Assembly (NCBI RefSeq): GCF_008868125.1
Contig: NZ_WAAQ01000001.1
Coordinates: 558,001 to 622,000 of the forward strand
Length of the DNA stretch: 64,000 nucleotides
Source of the DNA: Microbacterium maritypicum
GTDB lineage: Bacteria; Actinomycetota; Actinomycetes; Actinomycetales; Microbacteriaceae
Reading direction: 5' to 3'
Positions within the stretch are counted from its first letter, which is position 1, and each line of letters begins with the position of its first letter. Positions 1 through 10,329 of the stretch are shown piece by piece. The translations under genes and the position numbers were made by a program. The notes under the pieces are model-generated. The model did not search any database and had not been told where the DNA came from. It saw only the letters and a program-made list of their open reading frames with translations.

Positions 1-658
1 TCTCACCGGCTACCCACACATAACCCTCGTCGAGCGGGAGGCGGTCGTCGACGATGCCGCGCACGAGCGGACCGAGCGCGCTGGGGCCATGGCCGTTGCC
101 GCCGACCACCCAGGTGACCTCGACATCCGCGCCCGTCGTGAGGGCGACGCGATCCGCCTCGCTCGGCACCTCGAGCACGACCCGGGTGCGCACGCCCTCC
201 GGAGCCTCGGCGATGATGCGCGCCACGGCCGGAAGCCCGGTCAGATCGGCGACGAGCACCTGCCACGTGATGCCCTCCGGCGGTGAGTACAGGCCGGTCG
301 GGGAGTTCAGCCCGAGCACGTGTCCCGGCTCCGCACGCGCGGCCCAGGGACCCGCGACACCCGCCTCATGGATCACGAAGTCGATGTCGAGCTCGCCGGC
401 ATCCGGGCGCACACCGCTGATCGTGTAGGTGCGCATCGGCGCCTCGGGGGCTCCCTCCGGCGTCTCCCACCAGTCACCCGCCGGCACGGGCAGCGACACA
501 TCCTTCGGGTCGTCACCGTGCGGGAAGAACACCCGCACGTACTCGTCGCCGATGCCGGTGCTGAGGAAGTCGGCGACCCCCTCGCCGCCGAGTGTGACGC
601 GGACGAGGGTCGGGGTGAGGGTGGTCGTGCTGCTGACGATGCCGCGGTGGATGCTCAC
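1..658 (-). CDS. siderophore-interacting protein (FAD-binding ferric-siderophore reductase), 3' end beyond window
   Basis: Cytoplasmic flavoprotein of the SIP family, expected to release iron from imported ferric siderophores by NAD(P)H-dependent reduction. About 219 residues are visible. An RTYT motif near residues 76-79 is the usual FAD-binding signature, followed by a conserved FVIH block near 94-97 and a WVVGGNGHG-type NAD-side strand before the sequence leaves the window. The GTG start overlaps the stop of the upstream ABC gene as GTGA, so the two are translationally coupled. In mycobacterial IrtA this domain is fused to the ABC transporter; here it is a separate last gene of the operon. 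Family assignment is confident; the exact siderophore is unknown. Confidence 0.88.
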   Translation of the reverse strand, partial: MSIHRGIVSSTTTLTPTLVRVTLGGEGVADFLSTGIGDEYVRVFFPHGDDPKDVSLPVPAGDWWETPEGAPEAPMRTYTISGVRPDAGELDIDFVIHEAGVAGPWAARAEPGHVLGLNSPTGLYSPPEGITWQVLVADLTGLPAVARIIAEAPEGVRTRVVLEVPSEADRVALTTGADVEVTWVVGGNGHGPSALGPLVRGIVDDRLPLDEGYVWVAGE

Positions 659-2469
659 GGTGTCTCCGTCTCTGGGCCGGGGTTCTGACCCGTGGGGATG
701 GGGGAAGGGGGGATAGGAGTGGTGCGGGTCTGGGCGAGCCAGGAGTCTCGGTACAGCCCGTCGGCGGCGAGCAGCTCCTCGTGCGTACCGCGCTGCGTCG
801 TCCGACCGTCGGCGAACACGATGATCTGCTCGGCGGAGACGGCCTGTTGCAGCCGATGCGCGATGAGCAGCGCCGTGCGTCCTTCGCGCAGCGCGGCGAT
901 CGCGTCTTCCACGGCCTCCCGGTGGTGGAGTCCGACATCGGCGGTGGCTTCGTCGAGGATCACCACATCCGGGTCGGCGAGGAAGGCCCGGGCGACCGCG
1001 AGCTGCTGGATGCGCCCTTCGTCCAACGGCACGACGGCCTCCGACGCCGCGCCCTCGTTCTCGGACGTCAGCGCCTCGATCGCCCACTGTGCGCCGACCG
1101 CCCGCAGCGCCGCCACCATGTCGTCGTCGTCCGCCTCGGGAGCGACGAGCCGCAGGTTGTCGGCGATCGTGCCCCGGAAGTGGTGCAGCTCCTGCGACAG
1201 GTAGTAGGGCGCCTCCCTGTCGGATGCGAGGTGCACGCTGCCCGAGCTGGGCGGGTGATGTCCGGCGATCACGCGAGCGAGCGTGCTCTTGCCCGACCCC
1301 GAGGTGCCGACGAGTGCCGCCGTGGTGCCCGGATCGACCCGCAGGCTCACGTCGCTGATGCCGCGGCCGGTGGTCGGGTAGTGGAACGTGACGCCGCGCA
1401 CCTCGATGCCCGCACAGGACTGTGGCGCGGTATCCGCTTGCCGATGCGACGTGACAGCCGGGGGCGCGAGGTCGATGACCCCGACGAGTCGCGCGAGCCC
1501 GATGGCTGCCCGCTGGATGTCGTCGAGCCCGAAGATCAGCTGCCCGACCGGTCCGAACAGTCGGTGGAACAGCAGGGCCGCCGTGGTGACAGCGCCCACC
1601 GTGATCGCTCCTGCGGACTGCAGGAGGAAGCCGGTGCCGAGGATCGCAGCCAGGCCAACGAGTTCGCCGCCGTTGATCCAGCGGAACAGCCGGTTCGTCA
1701 CCCGCACGCCCTCGATCTGCATCCGGATCGACGCCTCTGCCCGCTCCCGCACGCGCTCGAGCGCGTGCTCCTGCTCATTGAAGGCGGTGAGGGTCTCGAT
1801 GCCCTCGACCGCGTCGAGCACGGCCTGGCTGCGCGCGGCCTCGCGCACCCGCACCTCGCGGAACACCACGCGCGACCTGCGCAGGAACGCCCGGGTGCCG
1901 AGCACGTAGAACGGAGCGGAGACGAGTCCTGCGAGCGCGAGCCAGGGGTCGAGTGCGGTCAGCGCGACCACCGAGACCCCGATCGCGAACGCCGCCGAGA
2001 GCAGTGTGGGGGCGACGTTCCCGCCGGCTTCGGCCACCGCATCGACATCGCCGGTGACCCGGGAGAGCAGGTCGGCGCTCTCGCCGTCGTCGACCTCGCT
2101 CACCGGCAGCCGCATCGCCGAGGCGAACACGTCTTCGCGGAGGGTCGCGAGCATGTCCTGCACCAATCCGGTCAGCACCCGCACCGCCCACAGCATCACC
2201 ACGGCGGCGCCGACCGCGCCGAGGCCAGCACCGGCGACCCAGGCGGCGATGGTCACGAAACCGGCATCGGAGGAGACGGCATCGACGATGCGTCCCAGGC
2301 ACGTCGGCATCACGATGCCCAGGGCGGATGCCGCGAGGAAGAGCGCGGCGACGGCCGCCGTGCGACCGGGGTGCTGCCGCAGCAGTGCGCCGACGACGCC
2401 GCGCACCCGTGCGCTGGAGGCGATCGGCAGCAGGGCCGTGGTCGAGCTCGACTCATGCATGGTGCGCAT
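655..2469 (-). CDS. ABC transporter, exporter-fold TMD-NBD protein, intact Walker A and degenerate signature
   Basis: A 604-residue protein with an N-terminal six-helix membrane domain and a C-terminal nucleotide-binding domain. Walker A (GTSGSGKST, about 387-395), Walker B (VVILDEA, about 500) and the switch histidine (LLIAHRL, about 535) are present, but the signature LSGGQ is replaced by LDEGR near residue 482. It is the complement of the neighbouring ABC protein, which keeps the signature and has lost Walker A, so the two should form a heterodimer with one working ATP site. Exporter-fold pairs beside SIP reductases (IrtAB, YbtPQ types) import siderophores. An in-frame ATG at 2460 is an alternative start; both starts overlap the upstream gene. 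Confidence 0.85.
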   Translation of the reverse strand: MRTMHESSSTTALLPIASSARVRGVVGALLRQHPGRTAAVAALFLAASALGIVMPTCLGRIVDAVSSDAGFVTIAAWVAGAGLGAVGAAVVMLWAVRVLTGLVQDMLATLREDVFASAMRLPVSEVDDGESADLLSRVTGDVDAVAEAGGNVAPTLLSAAFAIGVSVVALTALDPWLALAGLVSAPFYVLGTRAFLRRSRVVFREVRVREAARSQAVLDAVEGIETLTAFNEQEHALERVRERAEASIRMQIEGVRVTNRLFRWINGGELVGLAAILGTGFLLQSAGAITVGAVTTAALLFHRLFGPVGQLIFGLDDIQRAAIGLARLVGVIDLAPPAVTSHRQADTAPQSCAGIEVRGVTFHYPTTGRGISDVSLRVDPGTTAALVGTSGSGKSTLARVIAGHHPPSSGSVHLASDREAPYYLSQELHHFRGTIADNLRLVAPEADDDDMVAALRAVGAQWAIEALTSENEGAASEAVVPLDEGRIQQLAVARAFLADPDVVILDEATADVGLHHREAVEDAIAALREGRTALLIAHRLQQAVSAEQIIVFADGRTTQRGTHEELLAADGLYRDSWLAQTRTTPIPPSPIPTGQNPGPETETP

Positions 2470-4086
2470 CCGATCGTTCGGAGGGGAGATCGATGATCCG
2501 ATCGCAGGCGGCGAGAAGCACCGGCGAAGTGGTGATCACCACCACCGTCTCGGTGTGCTCCGCGAGGGCGCGGGCGATGTGCGCCTCGGTGATGGCATCG
2601 ACGGCCGAGGTCGGCTCGTCGAGCACCAGCACATCGGCATCCGCGTGCAGGGCGCGGGCGATGCCGATGCGCTGCCGCTGCCCGCCCGAGAGACGGCGTC
2701 CGGCTTCACCGACCTGTGATTCCCACCCGCCGATCTGCACCACGGTGTCGTGCAGCGCCGCCATCTCGATGAAGGGCGGGTGCGCGGGCTCCTCCACGCC
2801 GTGACCGCGCACCGCCTCGCGCAGGGACCCGCTCACGATCGTCTGTCCGTGGGGAGGGGCGATGACCCGACGCCGGTACTCCACCGGGTCGAGGTCGGTC
2901 AGGTCGCGGAGCTCTCCCTCGACCGCGAGCGCGACCCGGCCGCGATCGACCCGGGTGCGCAGGCCCAGGAGACGCGAGAGGGCACGTGCCGAGTCGCTGT
3001 CGGCGGGGCGGATGCCGAGCATCTCCCGTCCCCGCACCTCGACCGGATCCGCGGAAGATCCCGCGCGGAAGGTCAGCACGACATCACCGGCCGCATCCGC
3101 CGGGGTCGAAGACGCCGCAGGAGGGTCGAGCAGGTCTTCGGCGTCGATCACCTCGGCGAGCCTCTTGGCCGAGGCGAGCTTGTGGATCCAGTTCGAGGGG
3201 AACGAGCCGGCGTACGCCAGGTAGCCGCTGATGAACTGGGCGAGCCCGAGCACCGTGACCAGCTCGCCGATGCTGATGCGGCCCTCAGCGGCGAACCATG
3301 CCGACATCCCCGCGAGCGCGGTCGTGGCGACCGCAGCCAGCGTGCCGCTGACGGCTTCATACGAGGCGAGTGAACGACCGGCCGCCGTGGCCGCCCGACG
3401 AGAGGCATCACTCGCGGCGACGTACCTGCGCACAGCCTCTTCGCGGGCGCCGATGCCCACGAGCACCCGGAAGCCGCTCATGAAGTCGGCGGCGACCGCT
3501 CCTGCCTCGGTCGCCGCCTGCTGCTCGGCGAACCCCCGGCGTTCGAGGGGACGCGAGACGACCTGCATCACGAACATCATCGCGACGGTCGAGCCGAACA
3601 CGACGATGGTCGCGACCGGTGAGATCACCAGCATCGCGAGTCCGGCTCCGATGATCGCGGCGATCGTGGCGCACTGCTGCGCCACCGACCAGGCGACACC
3701 CGCGACGCGGTAGGTGTCGGAGGTGACGAAGGTGAGCGCCTCCCCGGGGGTCAACGTGCGGCGGGAGAGCCGGGGTCGCAGCATGCGGGAGAGGGTGAGG
3801 TGTCGCAGCGCCTGCTCGCCGTAGCCGTAGATCGAGACCATGAGACGGGAAGCCGACTGGTAGCTCGCGGTCAGCACGAGGAACGTGGCCACCAGCACGC
3901 CGAGCCAGAGCGCGAGGGCGGCGGGGTCGGCGGGGAGCACGGCGCGGTCGATCGTCGCGCCGATGATGACGGGGATCGTCGCCTCGGCCAGTGCATGCAC
4001 GATGAGCAGACCAGTCGCCCCGGCGAGCGCGATACCGCGTCCCTCGGACTTCAGCGCGATCCCGAAGAGCCTCCGCGGGGTGGGCG

Positions 4087-4090
<4 letters not shown>
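2453..4090 (-). CDS. ABC transporter, exporter-fold TMD-NBD protein, lost Walker A lysine
   Basis: A 545-residue partner of the downstream ABC protein. The membrane domain fills roughly the first 310 residues. In the nucleotide-binding domain the Walker A region near residue 358 reads GIRPADSDSA with no GK[ST], and the switch-histidine position near 517 reads VITTSP without histidine. The signature RLSGGQRQR (about 465) and Walker B VLVLDEP (about 488) are intact. It can therefore supply the signature to its partner's ATP site but not bind ATP normally itself. The GTG start overlaps the FecE-like gene as GTGA. An open frame continues further upstream, but that part is antisense-type shadow of the FecE gene. 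Confidence 0.85.
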
Positions 4091-4875
<785 letters not shown>

Positions 4876-4886
4876 GGGTGTTCCTT

Positions 4887-5990
4887 TCAGGTGCGGCGCG
4901 CGTACTGGGCGGCGAGCAGCCAGGCGAGGTAGAGGCCGCCCACCGAGACCGTCACCACGCCCACGGGCACGGCGACGAGCTGGGCGACCGCATCCGACAC
5001 CACCACGAGAGCGGCGCCGGTCAGCATCACCGGCACCGTGCCCATCGGGGTGTTCGAGCGGGTGAGGCGCTGCGAGATCTGCGGGGCCGCGAGGGCGATG
5101 AACGAGATGGGTCCGGCGGCGGCGGTCACGAGCGCCACCAGGGCCACCCCGAACACCATCGCCGCGAGGCGGGTGCGACCGGGACTGATCCCGAGGGCGG
5201 TCGCCGCATCGTCGCCCATCTCGAGCACCGGCAGCGTGCGGGCGAGGGGGAGGGACAGCAGGGTCACGATCGCGAACACGATCGCCGCCGGGATGAGCTG
5301 ATCGAAGCCGAGCGAGGCGATCGAACCCGCACCCCAGGTCGCCGCCATCATCGCCTTCTCGACGCTGACCGAGATCAGGATCCACGAGGTGAGCGATCCG
5401 AGTCCGGCCGAGACGCCGATGCCGACGATGATGAGCCGGAACGACGACATCGTGTTCTTGTTGGCGAGCACGTAGACCAGCAGCGCGGTGAACAGGCCGC
5501 CGACCAGCGCACCCGCCGCCTTGAACATGTAGGTGTTCAGCTCGAAGACGATCATCACGAGCGTCACGCCGAACTGCGCGCCGATGCCGAAGCCGATGAT
5601 GTCGGGGGAGCCGAGCGGATTGCGTGTGAGCGATTGGAAGATCCCACCGGCGAGGGCGAGGGCCGCGCCGCACAGCACGGCGAACAGCACACGCGGCAGG
5701 CGCCACTCGAACACCACCTGGCGGATGTCGGGATCGGATGCCGGGTCGACGATCGCCCGGATGACGGCGGCGAAGTCGACCTCGTAGGCGCCGAGCGTCA
5801 TGGAGGCGAGACCTGCGCCGATGATCACGACGACGAGCACGACGCTGACGACGACCGCGCGAACGGGGATGAGCGTGGCGATGCGCGAGGTCTCGATCCG
5901 GAACAGGCGTCGCCCGTGATCCACGGGAGGGAACACGGCTGCCGGGGTCAGCGAGCTCGGCGCGGTGACAGGCTTCTGGTCGATGCTCAC
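4887..5990 (-). CDS. FecCD-family iron-siderophore permease (second)
   Basis: A 367-residue inner-membrane permease. After a roughly 45-residue cytoplasmic N-terminus there is a long hydrophobic helix, then the family motifs LPRVL, GGIFQSLTRNPLGSPDIIG and the ATPase-coupling region GDDAATALG. It pairs with the preceding FecCD protein to make the heterodimeric channel. The GTG start overlaps the first permease's stop codon as GTGA. The N-terminal extension is longer than in many FecD proteins and could be partly spurious, but the coupled start fits the pattern of the whole operon. Confidence 0.92.
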   Translation of the reverse strand: MSIDQKPVTAPSSLTPAAVFPPVDHGRRLFRIETSRIATLIPVRAVVVSVVLVVVIIGAGLASMTLGAYEVDFAAVIRAIVDPASDPDIRQVVFEWRLPRVLFAVLCGAALALAGGIFQSLTRNPLGSPDIIGFGIGAQFGVTLVMIVFELNTYMFKAAGALVGGLFTALLVYVLANKNTMSSFRLIIVGIGVSAGLGSLTSWILISVSVEKAMMAATWGAGSIASLGFDQLIPAAIVFAIVTLLSLPLARTLPVLEMGDDAATALGISPGRTRLAAMVFGVALVALVTAAAGPISFIALAAPQISQRLTRSNTPMGTVPVMLTGAALVVVSDAVAQLVAVPVGVVTVSVGGLYLAWLLAAQYARRT

Positions 5991-7072
5991 AGCCCGCTCA
6001 CCCGCTTGCGGCGCACGAGCACGATCAGGATCGGGGCTCCGAGAAGGGCGGTGACGATGCCGACGCGCATCTCGCCGTTGGGGAGCACGATGCGCCCGAG
6101 GATGTCGGCGAACAGCAGGAAGGCGGGGCCGATGATCATGGAGTAGGCGAGCACCCAGCGCTGATCGGGACCGGTGAACCAGCGCACGACGTGCGGGATC
6201 ATGAGCCCGACGAAGGCGATGGGGCCGGCGGCGGCGACGCTGGTCCCGGCCAGCAGGGTGACGGCGATGATGACGAGGATGCGGGTCACCCGCACACGGG
6301 CGCCGAGGGCCTGCGCCAGGTCGTCGCCGAGGGCCAGGGCGTTCAGGGAGCGCGCGCACAGCAGTCCGATCAGCAGGCCTGCGACGATCAGGGGCACGAC
6401 CCAGGTGAGCTGGTCGAGGGTGCGTCCGCCGATCGAGCCGACACCCCAGAAGCGCATGACCTGCAGGGTGCTGTGGTCGCGGAGCACGATCGCGGTGGTG
6501 AATCCGGTGAAGGCCGCACCGAGGGCGACGCCGGCGAGAGTGAGCTTCATGGGGGTCGCGCCCGAAGCGCCGAACGAGCCGAGGATGTAGACGAGCACGG
6601 TGAGGACGAAGGCTCCGCCGAGGGCGAAGGGCACGTAGGCGCCGGGGGTGGTGAACCCGAGCACGCCGACCGCGAAGGTGACGGCGAACGATGCACCGGC
6701 GTTGACCCCGAGGATGCCGGGGTCGGCCAGCGGGTTGCGGGTGAACGCCTGGATCAGGCCACCGCACACGGCGAGAGCAGCACCCACGACGATGCCGAGC
6801 AGCGTGCGGGGCACACGCAGCTCCAGGATCATCAGATGAAGCGGGTTCTCGTCGTCGTACGAGAAGAGGGACTGCAGCACGGTGGCAGGGTCGATCGCAC
6901 GGCTGCCGACCGCGAGCGAGGCGATGGCGGCGATGACCAGCACCGCCACGGAGGTGACCAGTCCCGTCACGAGCGTCCCGTTGCGGTGCGGGGAGTCGTC
7001 CGTGCGACTCCCCGCACCCGTGTTCGAGACGTCCGTGCCGTCGTGCGTCGCCAGGGACATCTCGGAGGTCAC
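5987..7072 (-). CDS. FecCD-family iron-siderophore permease (first)
   Basis: A 361-residue permease with about nine to ten membrane helices. Motifs include LRVPRTL, GGLIQAFTRNPLADPGILG and the GDDLAQALG coupling loop. I chose the GTG that overlaps the receptor gene's stop as GTGA because every other junction in this operon is coupled in the same way. An ATG four codons downstream (7060) is also possible and would remove only a few polar residues. Confidence 0.9.
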   Translation of the reverse strand: MTSEMSLATHDGTDVSNTGAGSRTDDSPHRNGTLVTGLVTSVAVLVIAAIASLAVGSRAIDPATVLQSLFSYDDENPLHLMILELRVPRTLLGIVVGAALAVCGGLIQAFTRNPLADPGILGVNAGASFAVTFAVGVLGFTTPGAYVPFALGGAFVLTVLVYILGSFGASGATPMKLTLAGVALGAAFTGFTTAIVLRDHSTLQVMRFWGVGSIGGRTLDQLTWVVPLIVAGLLIGLLCARSLNALALGDDLAQALGARVRVTRILVIIAVTLLAGTSVAAAGPIAFVGLMIPHVVRWFTGPDQRWVLAYSMIIGPAFLLFADILGRIVLPNGEMRVGIVTALLGAPILIVLVRRKRVSGL

Positions 7073-8130
7073 TTGCCGGTGATGGTCGGTTCGCCCTGCA
7101 GCGCGGCGGCGAGGTCGTCGACGTACTTCGGCAGGACGTACTTCAGCGAGAGCACGGTGGGCGCGCTGATGGCCGAGGCCTCGGCGGCGTCGCCGTAGAT
7201 CACGTAGGAGCCGTTGGCGATCGGGTTCCAGCGCGACATCACCTTGTTCTCGACCGTGTAGGCCCCTTCGTCGGCGCTGCCGCCCCAGGCGGCGAACAGG
7301 TCGGCCTCCACGTCGTAGAGGTTCTCGAGGCTCACGCCGGTGTACCAGTTGTCGCCCTCGGCGGTCTTGAGGAAGCTGTCCATCGCCGAGGTCGAGGTGA
7401 AGCCGAGTGCTTCGGTGATGCGCACGCGGGGGTCGTACTCGAGGTAGACGCCCAGATCGGTGCCGCCCTCGTTCAGGGTCAGACCCCACACGAACGTCTT
7501 GTCCTCGAACTCGGGGTGCGCGCCGGCGAGGGTGGTGATCTGCTCCTCGGTCTCGGCGATCAGCTCGTCGGCCTTGTCCTCCTCCGACAGCGCCTTGCCG
7601 ACCGTGCGGGTCATGTCCTCCCACGTGCCCGGGTTCCAGGGGCCCTCGATGTAGGGGACGGTCGGGGCGATCTCGGTGAGGCGCTCGTACTCGATGTCGG
7701 AGACTCCCGAGTAGAGGCTCAGGATCAGGTCGGGCTTGAGCTCCTTGATCGCCTCGTAGTTGGGGCCGTCTTCGAGGAACGGGATGATCTCGGGGGTCTC
7801 GCCGTACTCCTCGGTGACGTAGTCCTCGAACCAGGGCTGGTAGCCGCTCTCGCCCGCGCCCCAGACCTCTTCCATGCCCACGGGGTTGGTGCCGAGTGCG
7901 GCGACGATGTCCGCCGACATCCACCCGAGGGTGACGATGCGCTGCGGCTTCTCGGGGATCACGGTCTTCCCGTGGCCGTGCTCGATGACGACGCCGTCCG
8001 TTGCGGCGGAGTCGGTGCGGGATTCCTCCGGGGCGGACGAGCATCCGGCGAGGGTGAGGGCGGCGGCGACGGCCGCGGCGACGAGGGCCGAGCCTCGGCG
8101 GATCTTCGGGCGCGCAGAAGCGTGCGACAT
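7069..8130 (-). CDS. iron-siderophore ABC transporter substrate-binding lipoprotein
   Basis: A 353-residue FecB/FepB-type receptor. A basic N-terminus and hydrophobic stretch lead to the lipobox LAGC (27-30), so the mature protein is anchored at Cys30. The conserved PQRIVTLGW strand near residue 62 and the EAIKELKPDLILS helix-strand near 125 are typical of the type III binding protein fold. It is the first gene of the uptake operon, with AAGGAG five bases before the ATG. The leader carries an iron box and, closer to the gene, a 16-base palindrome (GCCGCGTCGACGCGGC, 8161-8176) of unknown meaning. Confidence 0.92.
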   Translation of the reverse strand: MSHASARPKIRRGSALVAAAVAAALTLAGCSSAPEESRTDSAATDGVVIEHGHGKTVIPEKPQRIVTLGWMSADIVAALGTNPVGMEEVWGAGESGYQPWFEDYVTEEYGETPEIIPFLEDGPNYEAIKELKPDLILSLYSGVSDIEYERLTEIAPTVPYIEGPWNPGTWEDMTRTVGKALSEEDKADELIAETEEQITTLAGAHPEFEDKTFVWGLTLNEGGTDLGVYLEYDPRVRITEALGFTSTSAMDSFLKTAEGDNWYTGVSLENLYDVEADLFAAWGGSADEGAYTVENKVMSRWNPIANGSYVIYGDAAEASAISAPTVLSLKYVLPKYVDDLAAALQGEPTITGK

Positions 8131-8182
8131 GGTTCTCCTTCGGGAAGGGGGGAGGGGGTTGCCGCGTCGACGCGGCGAGAAG

Positions 8183-8201
8183 TTAGGTAAGCATGCCCTA
8201 A
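8183..8201 (-). promoter_or_regulatory. iron box (DtxR/IdeR-type operator)
   Basis: TTAGGTAAGCATGCCCTAA is a 19-base near-palindrome matching 14 of 19 positions of the textbook actinobacterial consensus TTAGGTTAGGCTAACCTAA, including all of the outer TTAGGT and CCTAA arms. It lies 53 bases upstream of the receptor start codon and overlaps the likely -10 region. Iron-loaded DtxR/IdeR should repress the operon. Confidence 0.85.
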
Positions 8202-8323
8202 CACATCGATGCTAGGACGCGGATGCGGCGCCCAGTGTCGTGGGAGCGACGACTTGTGTCGCTGAACCGACAAAGAGGTCTCGCAGTCGCCCATGCACGG
8301 TCACGATCAGGACTGCTGCGGGG

Positions 8324-9166
8324 TCACCGCCAGTAGAGCTGGTGCGCCGCGTCGGCCTGCACGCGCGCCACGTGCTGCCGAGGGGTGAGGCCGAAGCGCT
8401 CCTTGAACGCCGCGGAGAAGGCGCTCGTCGTGGCGTACCCGCAGCGGTGCGCGGCCGCACCGATCGGGGTGCCATCGACGATCAGTCGCGCGCCGAGGGT
8501 CATGCGTACGCCGGTGCGCCATCGCCCGAAGCTCATGCCCACGTCGTGCTGGAAGATGCGCAGCACCGTGCGCTCGTGGAGCCCGTGCGCGAGAAAGAGC
8601 TCGATCGCGCTGCGGGGGTCACCGGGGTCGGCGAGCACGGCCTGAACCAGCGGGACGACCCGCTCATCCGCAGGCATCGGCACCTCGCCCCACTCGCTGG
8701 CGGCCTCGGGCAGCGGCTGCTGCAGCATCTCGATGAGCACCGACTGGATGCGCACACGCAGGTCGGTGGGCATGTCGTTGATGCCGAGATGGAGGAGCAT
8801 CTCCTGCACGGCGCGCGGTACCAGCACCCGGGTGATGTCATCGATCGGGGCGATCAGCGACGAGTCGGGAATGTAGGTGTAGCAGCCGATGGAGTCGGGT
8901 TCGTGATGGGCCGTGTGCGGGGTGCGCGCGGGGATCCACACGCCCTGTCCGGGGGCGAGGCGCCACCGTGCGTCCTGCAGGTGCACCCACACCGAGCCGC
9001 GGTAGCACCAGGCCAGCATCGGATCGGCGTGGCTGTGCGGCGGAGAGAGCGGGCGGGTGCCGGTGTCGTCGGCGGTGACCACGCCGGTGCCCATCAGGTA
9101 CGGCTCGTTCACGGTCGACGGATACGTGGGGCTCGCCGCCCAGTCGTCCTGCCGATATGAGTTCAT
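8324..9166 (-). CDS. AraC-family transcriptional regulator, cupin N-terminus
   Basis: A 280-residue regulator. The N-terminal half has cupin-like features (PPHSHADPMLAW near 42-53 and a PGQGVWIPARTPH strand pair), and the C-terminal 100 residues hold the paired AraC helix-turn-helix units, ending in the CGYATTSAFSAAFKERFG and LTPRQH signatures. It lies directly upstream of, and on the same strand as, the siderophore uptake operon, separated by 193 bases containing the iron box. AraC proteins next to siderophore genes commonly activate uptake on sensing the siderophore; that role is inferred here. Confidence 0.88.
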   Translation of the reverse strand: MNSYRQDDWAASPTYPSTVNEPYLMGTGVVTADDTGTRPLSPPHSHADPMLAWCYRGSVWVHLQDARWRLAPGQGVWIPARTPHTAHHEPDSIGCYTYIPDSSLIAPIDDITRVLVPRAVQEMLLHLGINDMPTDLRVRIQSVLIEMLQQPLPEAASEWGEVPMPADERVVPLVQAVLADPGDPRSAIELFLAHGLHERTVLRIFQHDVGMSFGRWRTGVRMTLGARLIVDGTPIGAAAHRCGYATTSAFSAAFKERFGLTPRQHVARVQADAAHQLYWR

Positions 9167-9264
9167 TCGTGCTCCGCGCGACGGCCGCCCCGAACGCTCG
9201 GGAAGATCGGTTCTGCCACCCCCGCCATGCTAACGGGGTGAGGCGCGACTGCTCCGTGAGGACC

Positions 9265-9270
9265 GATGAT
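9265..9270 (+). promoter_or_regulatory. candidate -10 of a leaderless promoter (arfB)
   Basis: GATGAT ends six bases before the ATG, the same spacing as the other leaderless promoters in this window. The intervening GGAGGC is also a Shine-Dalgarno match but is only one base from the ATG. Confidence 0.4.
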
Positions 9271-9276
9271 GGAGGC

Positions 9277-9717
9277 ATGCCTTCCGCCCATCGCCCCGGT
9301 CTGCGGGTCTCGTCGGGTCTCACGATCCCCGAGGCCGAGCTGTCGTGGCGCTTCTCGCGGTCTTCCGGGCCCGGAGGGCAGGGCGTGAACACCGCGGATT
9401 CCCGCGCGGAACTCGTCTGGGATGCGGCGAACTCCGCGGTGCTCTCGCCGCATCAGCGGGAACGGCTCCTCGACCGGTTGAGCGGCCGTCTGGTGGATGG
9501 CGTGCTGACGATCGCCGCATCCGAGCACCGCGCGCAGCTGCGTAACAGGGACGCGGCGCGGGACCGGCTCGTCGCTCTGGTGGCCGAGGCGCTGCGCCCG
9601 CCGGCACCTCCGCGACGTCCGACGAAGCCGAGTCGGGGATCGAAGGAGCGTCGGCTTAAGGCCAAGCAGCGGCGCACCGACGTCAAGAGCCTGCGTCGGC
9701 GTCCCCGCGACGACTGA
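9277..9717 (+). CDS. arfB: ArfB-type peptidyl-tRNA hydrolase (GGQ release-factor domain)
   Basis: A 146-residue protein expected to rescue stalled ribosomes by hydrolysing peptidyl-tRNA. The catalytic loop SSGPGGQGVN lies near residues 29-38 with GGQ at 33-35, and the C-terminus is a basic tail rich in Lys/Arg (from about residue 108) like the mRNA-channel tail of ArfB. Size fits ArfB (about 140) rather than a full release factor. The ATG was chosen because it directly precedes the conserved N-terminal strand. It is divergent from the AraC gene and convergent with the following HTH gene. Confidence 0.88.
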   Translation: MPSAHRPGLRVSSGLTIPEAELSWRFSRSSGPGGQGVNTADSRAELVWDAANSAVLSPHQRERLLDRLSGRLVDGVLTIAASEHRAQLRNRDAARDRLVALVAEALRPPAPPRRPTKPSRGSKERRLKAKQRRTDVKSLRRRPRDD

Positions 9718-9783
9718 GGGGAGCGATCGTCCGAGGCCATCCGGAGATCGGCATATACGGGGCGTTATCCGGAAGACACCCTG

Positions 9784-10329
9784 TCAGGGCGCGGCTCCGG
9801 GGGTCTCGGAGACCGGGATGCCGGTGTCGCGCACGAAGTACACCCAGGGGAACGCCGAGCATCCGAGCTCCCATCCCTCCGCGCGCTCCGCCGCCCGAAG
9901 GGGGCGCCAGACGCTTCGACGATGCTCCCACCGGGTGTCGCTGCGGACCATCCGATGCGCGGATGCTCCGGCTCCGATGGTGTGCCAGCCTTCGCGCCCG
10001 GCGAGTTCCAGCTCACCCATCTCGTCGAAGACGCTCACCGGACCGAGCCAGCGCTCGCTGTCGTCGTCGTCCTGTGCCTCGGCGAGGTGGCCGAATCGCT
10101 GCTGCGCCGCTTGACGGGACATGCCGAGCTCGGCGCCGATCGTCGCCCAGCTCGCCCCTGCGGCCCGTGCGGAGAGCACGGCGCGCCGCAGAATGCCGCG
10201 TACCTCGTCTTCGGTTCGGGCGCTCGCCGCGATCAGGGCGATGTGGTCTTCCGTCGTGAGAGACGTCTTGTCGGCGACCCCGGCTTCTGCGAGGACAGCG
10301 TGACCGATCGCGTCGCTGAGCGCGCTCAC
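9784..10329 (-). CDS. small helix-turn-helix DNA-binding protein
   Basis: A 181-residue protein. A helix-turn-helix near residues 57-80 (WATIGAELGMSRQAAQQRFG) is of the kind frequent in actinobacterial regulators. The C-terminal half contains several Trp residues and no recognised domain. The GTG start overlaps the upstream membrane protein gene as GTGA, so both are expressed from one promoter. A perfect inverted repeat in that promoter is a plausible target for this protein. I cannot name the family. Confidence 0.75.
   Translation of the reverse strand: MSALSDAIGHAVLAEAGVADKTSLTTEDHIALIAASARTEDEVRGILRRAVLSARAAGASWATIGAELGMSRQAAQQRFGHLAEAQDDDDSERWLGPVSVFDEMGELELAGREGWHTIGAGASAHRMVRSDTRWEHRRSVWRPLRAAERAEGWELGCSAFPWVYFVRDTGIPVSETPGAAP

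Noticed and set aside
8161..8176. 16-base palindrome GCCGCGTCGACGCGGC as a second operator of the siderophore operon
   Set aside because: Perfect but made only of common high-GC dinucleotides, with no resemblance to a known operator; left as a note in the receptor entry.
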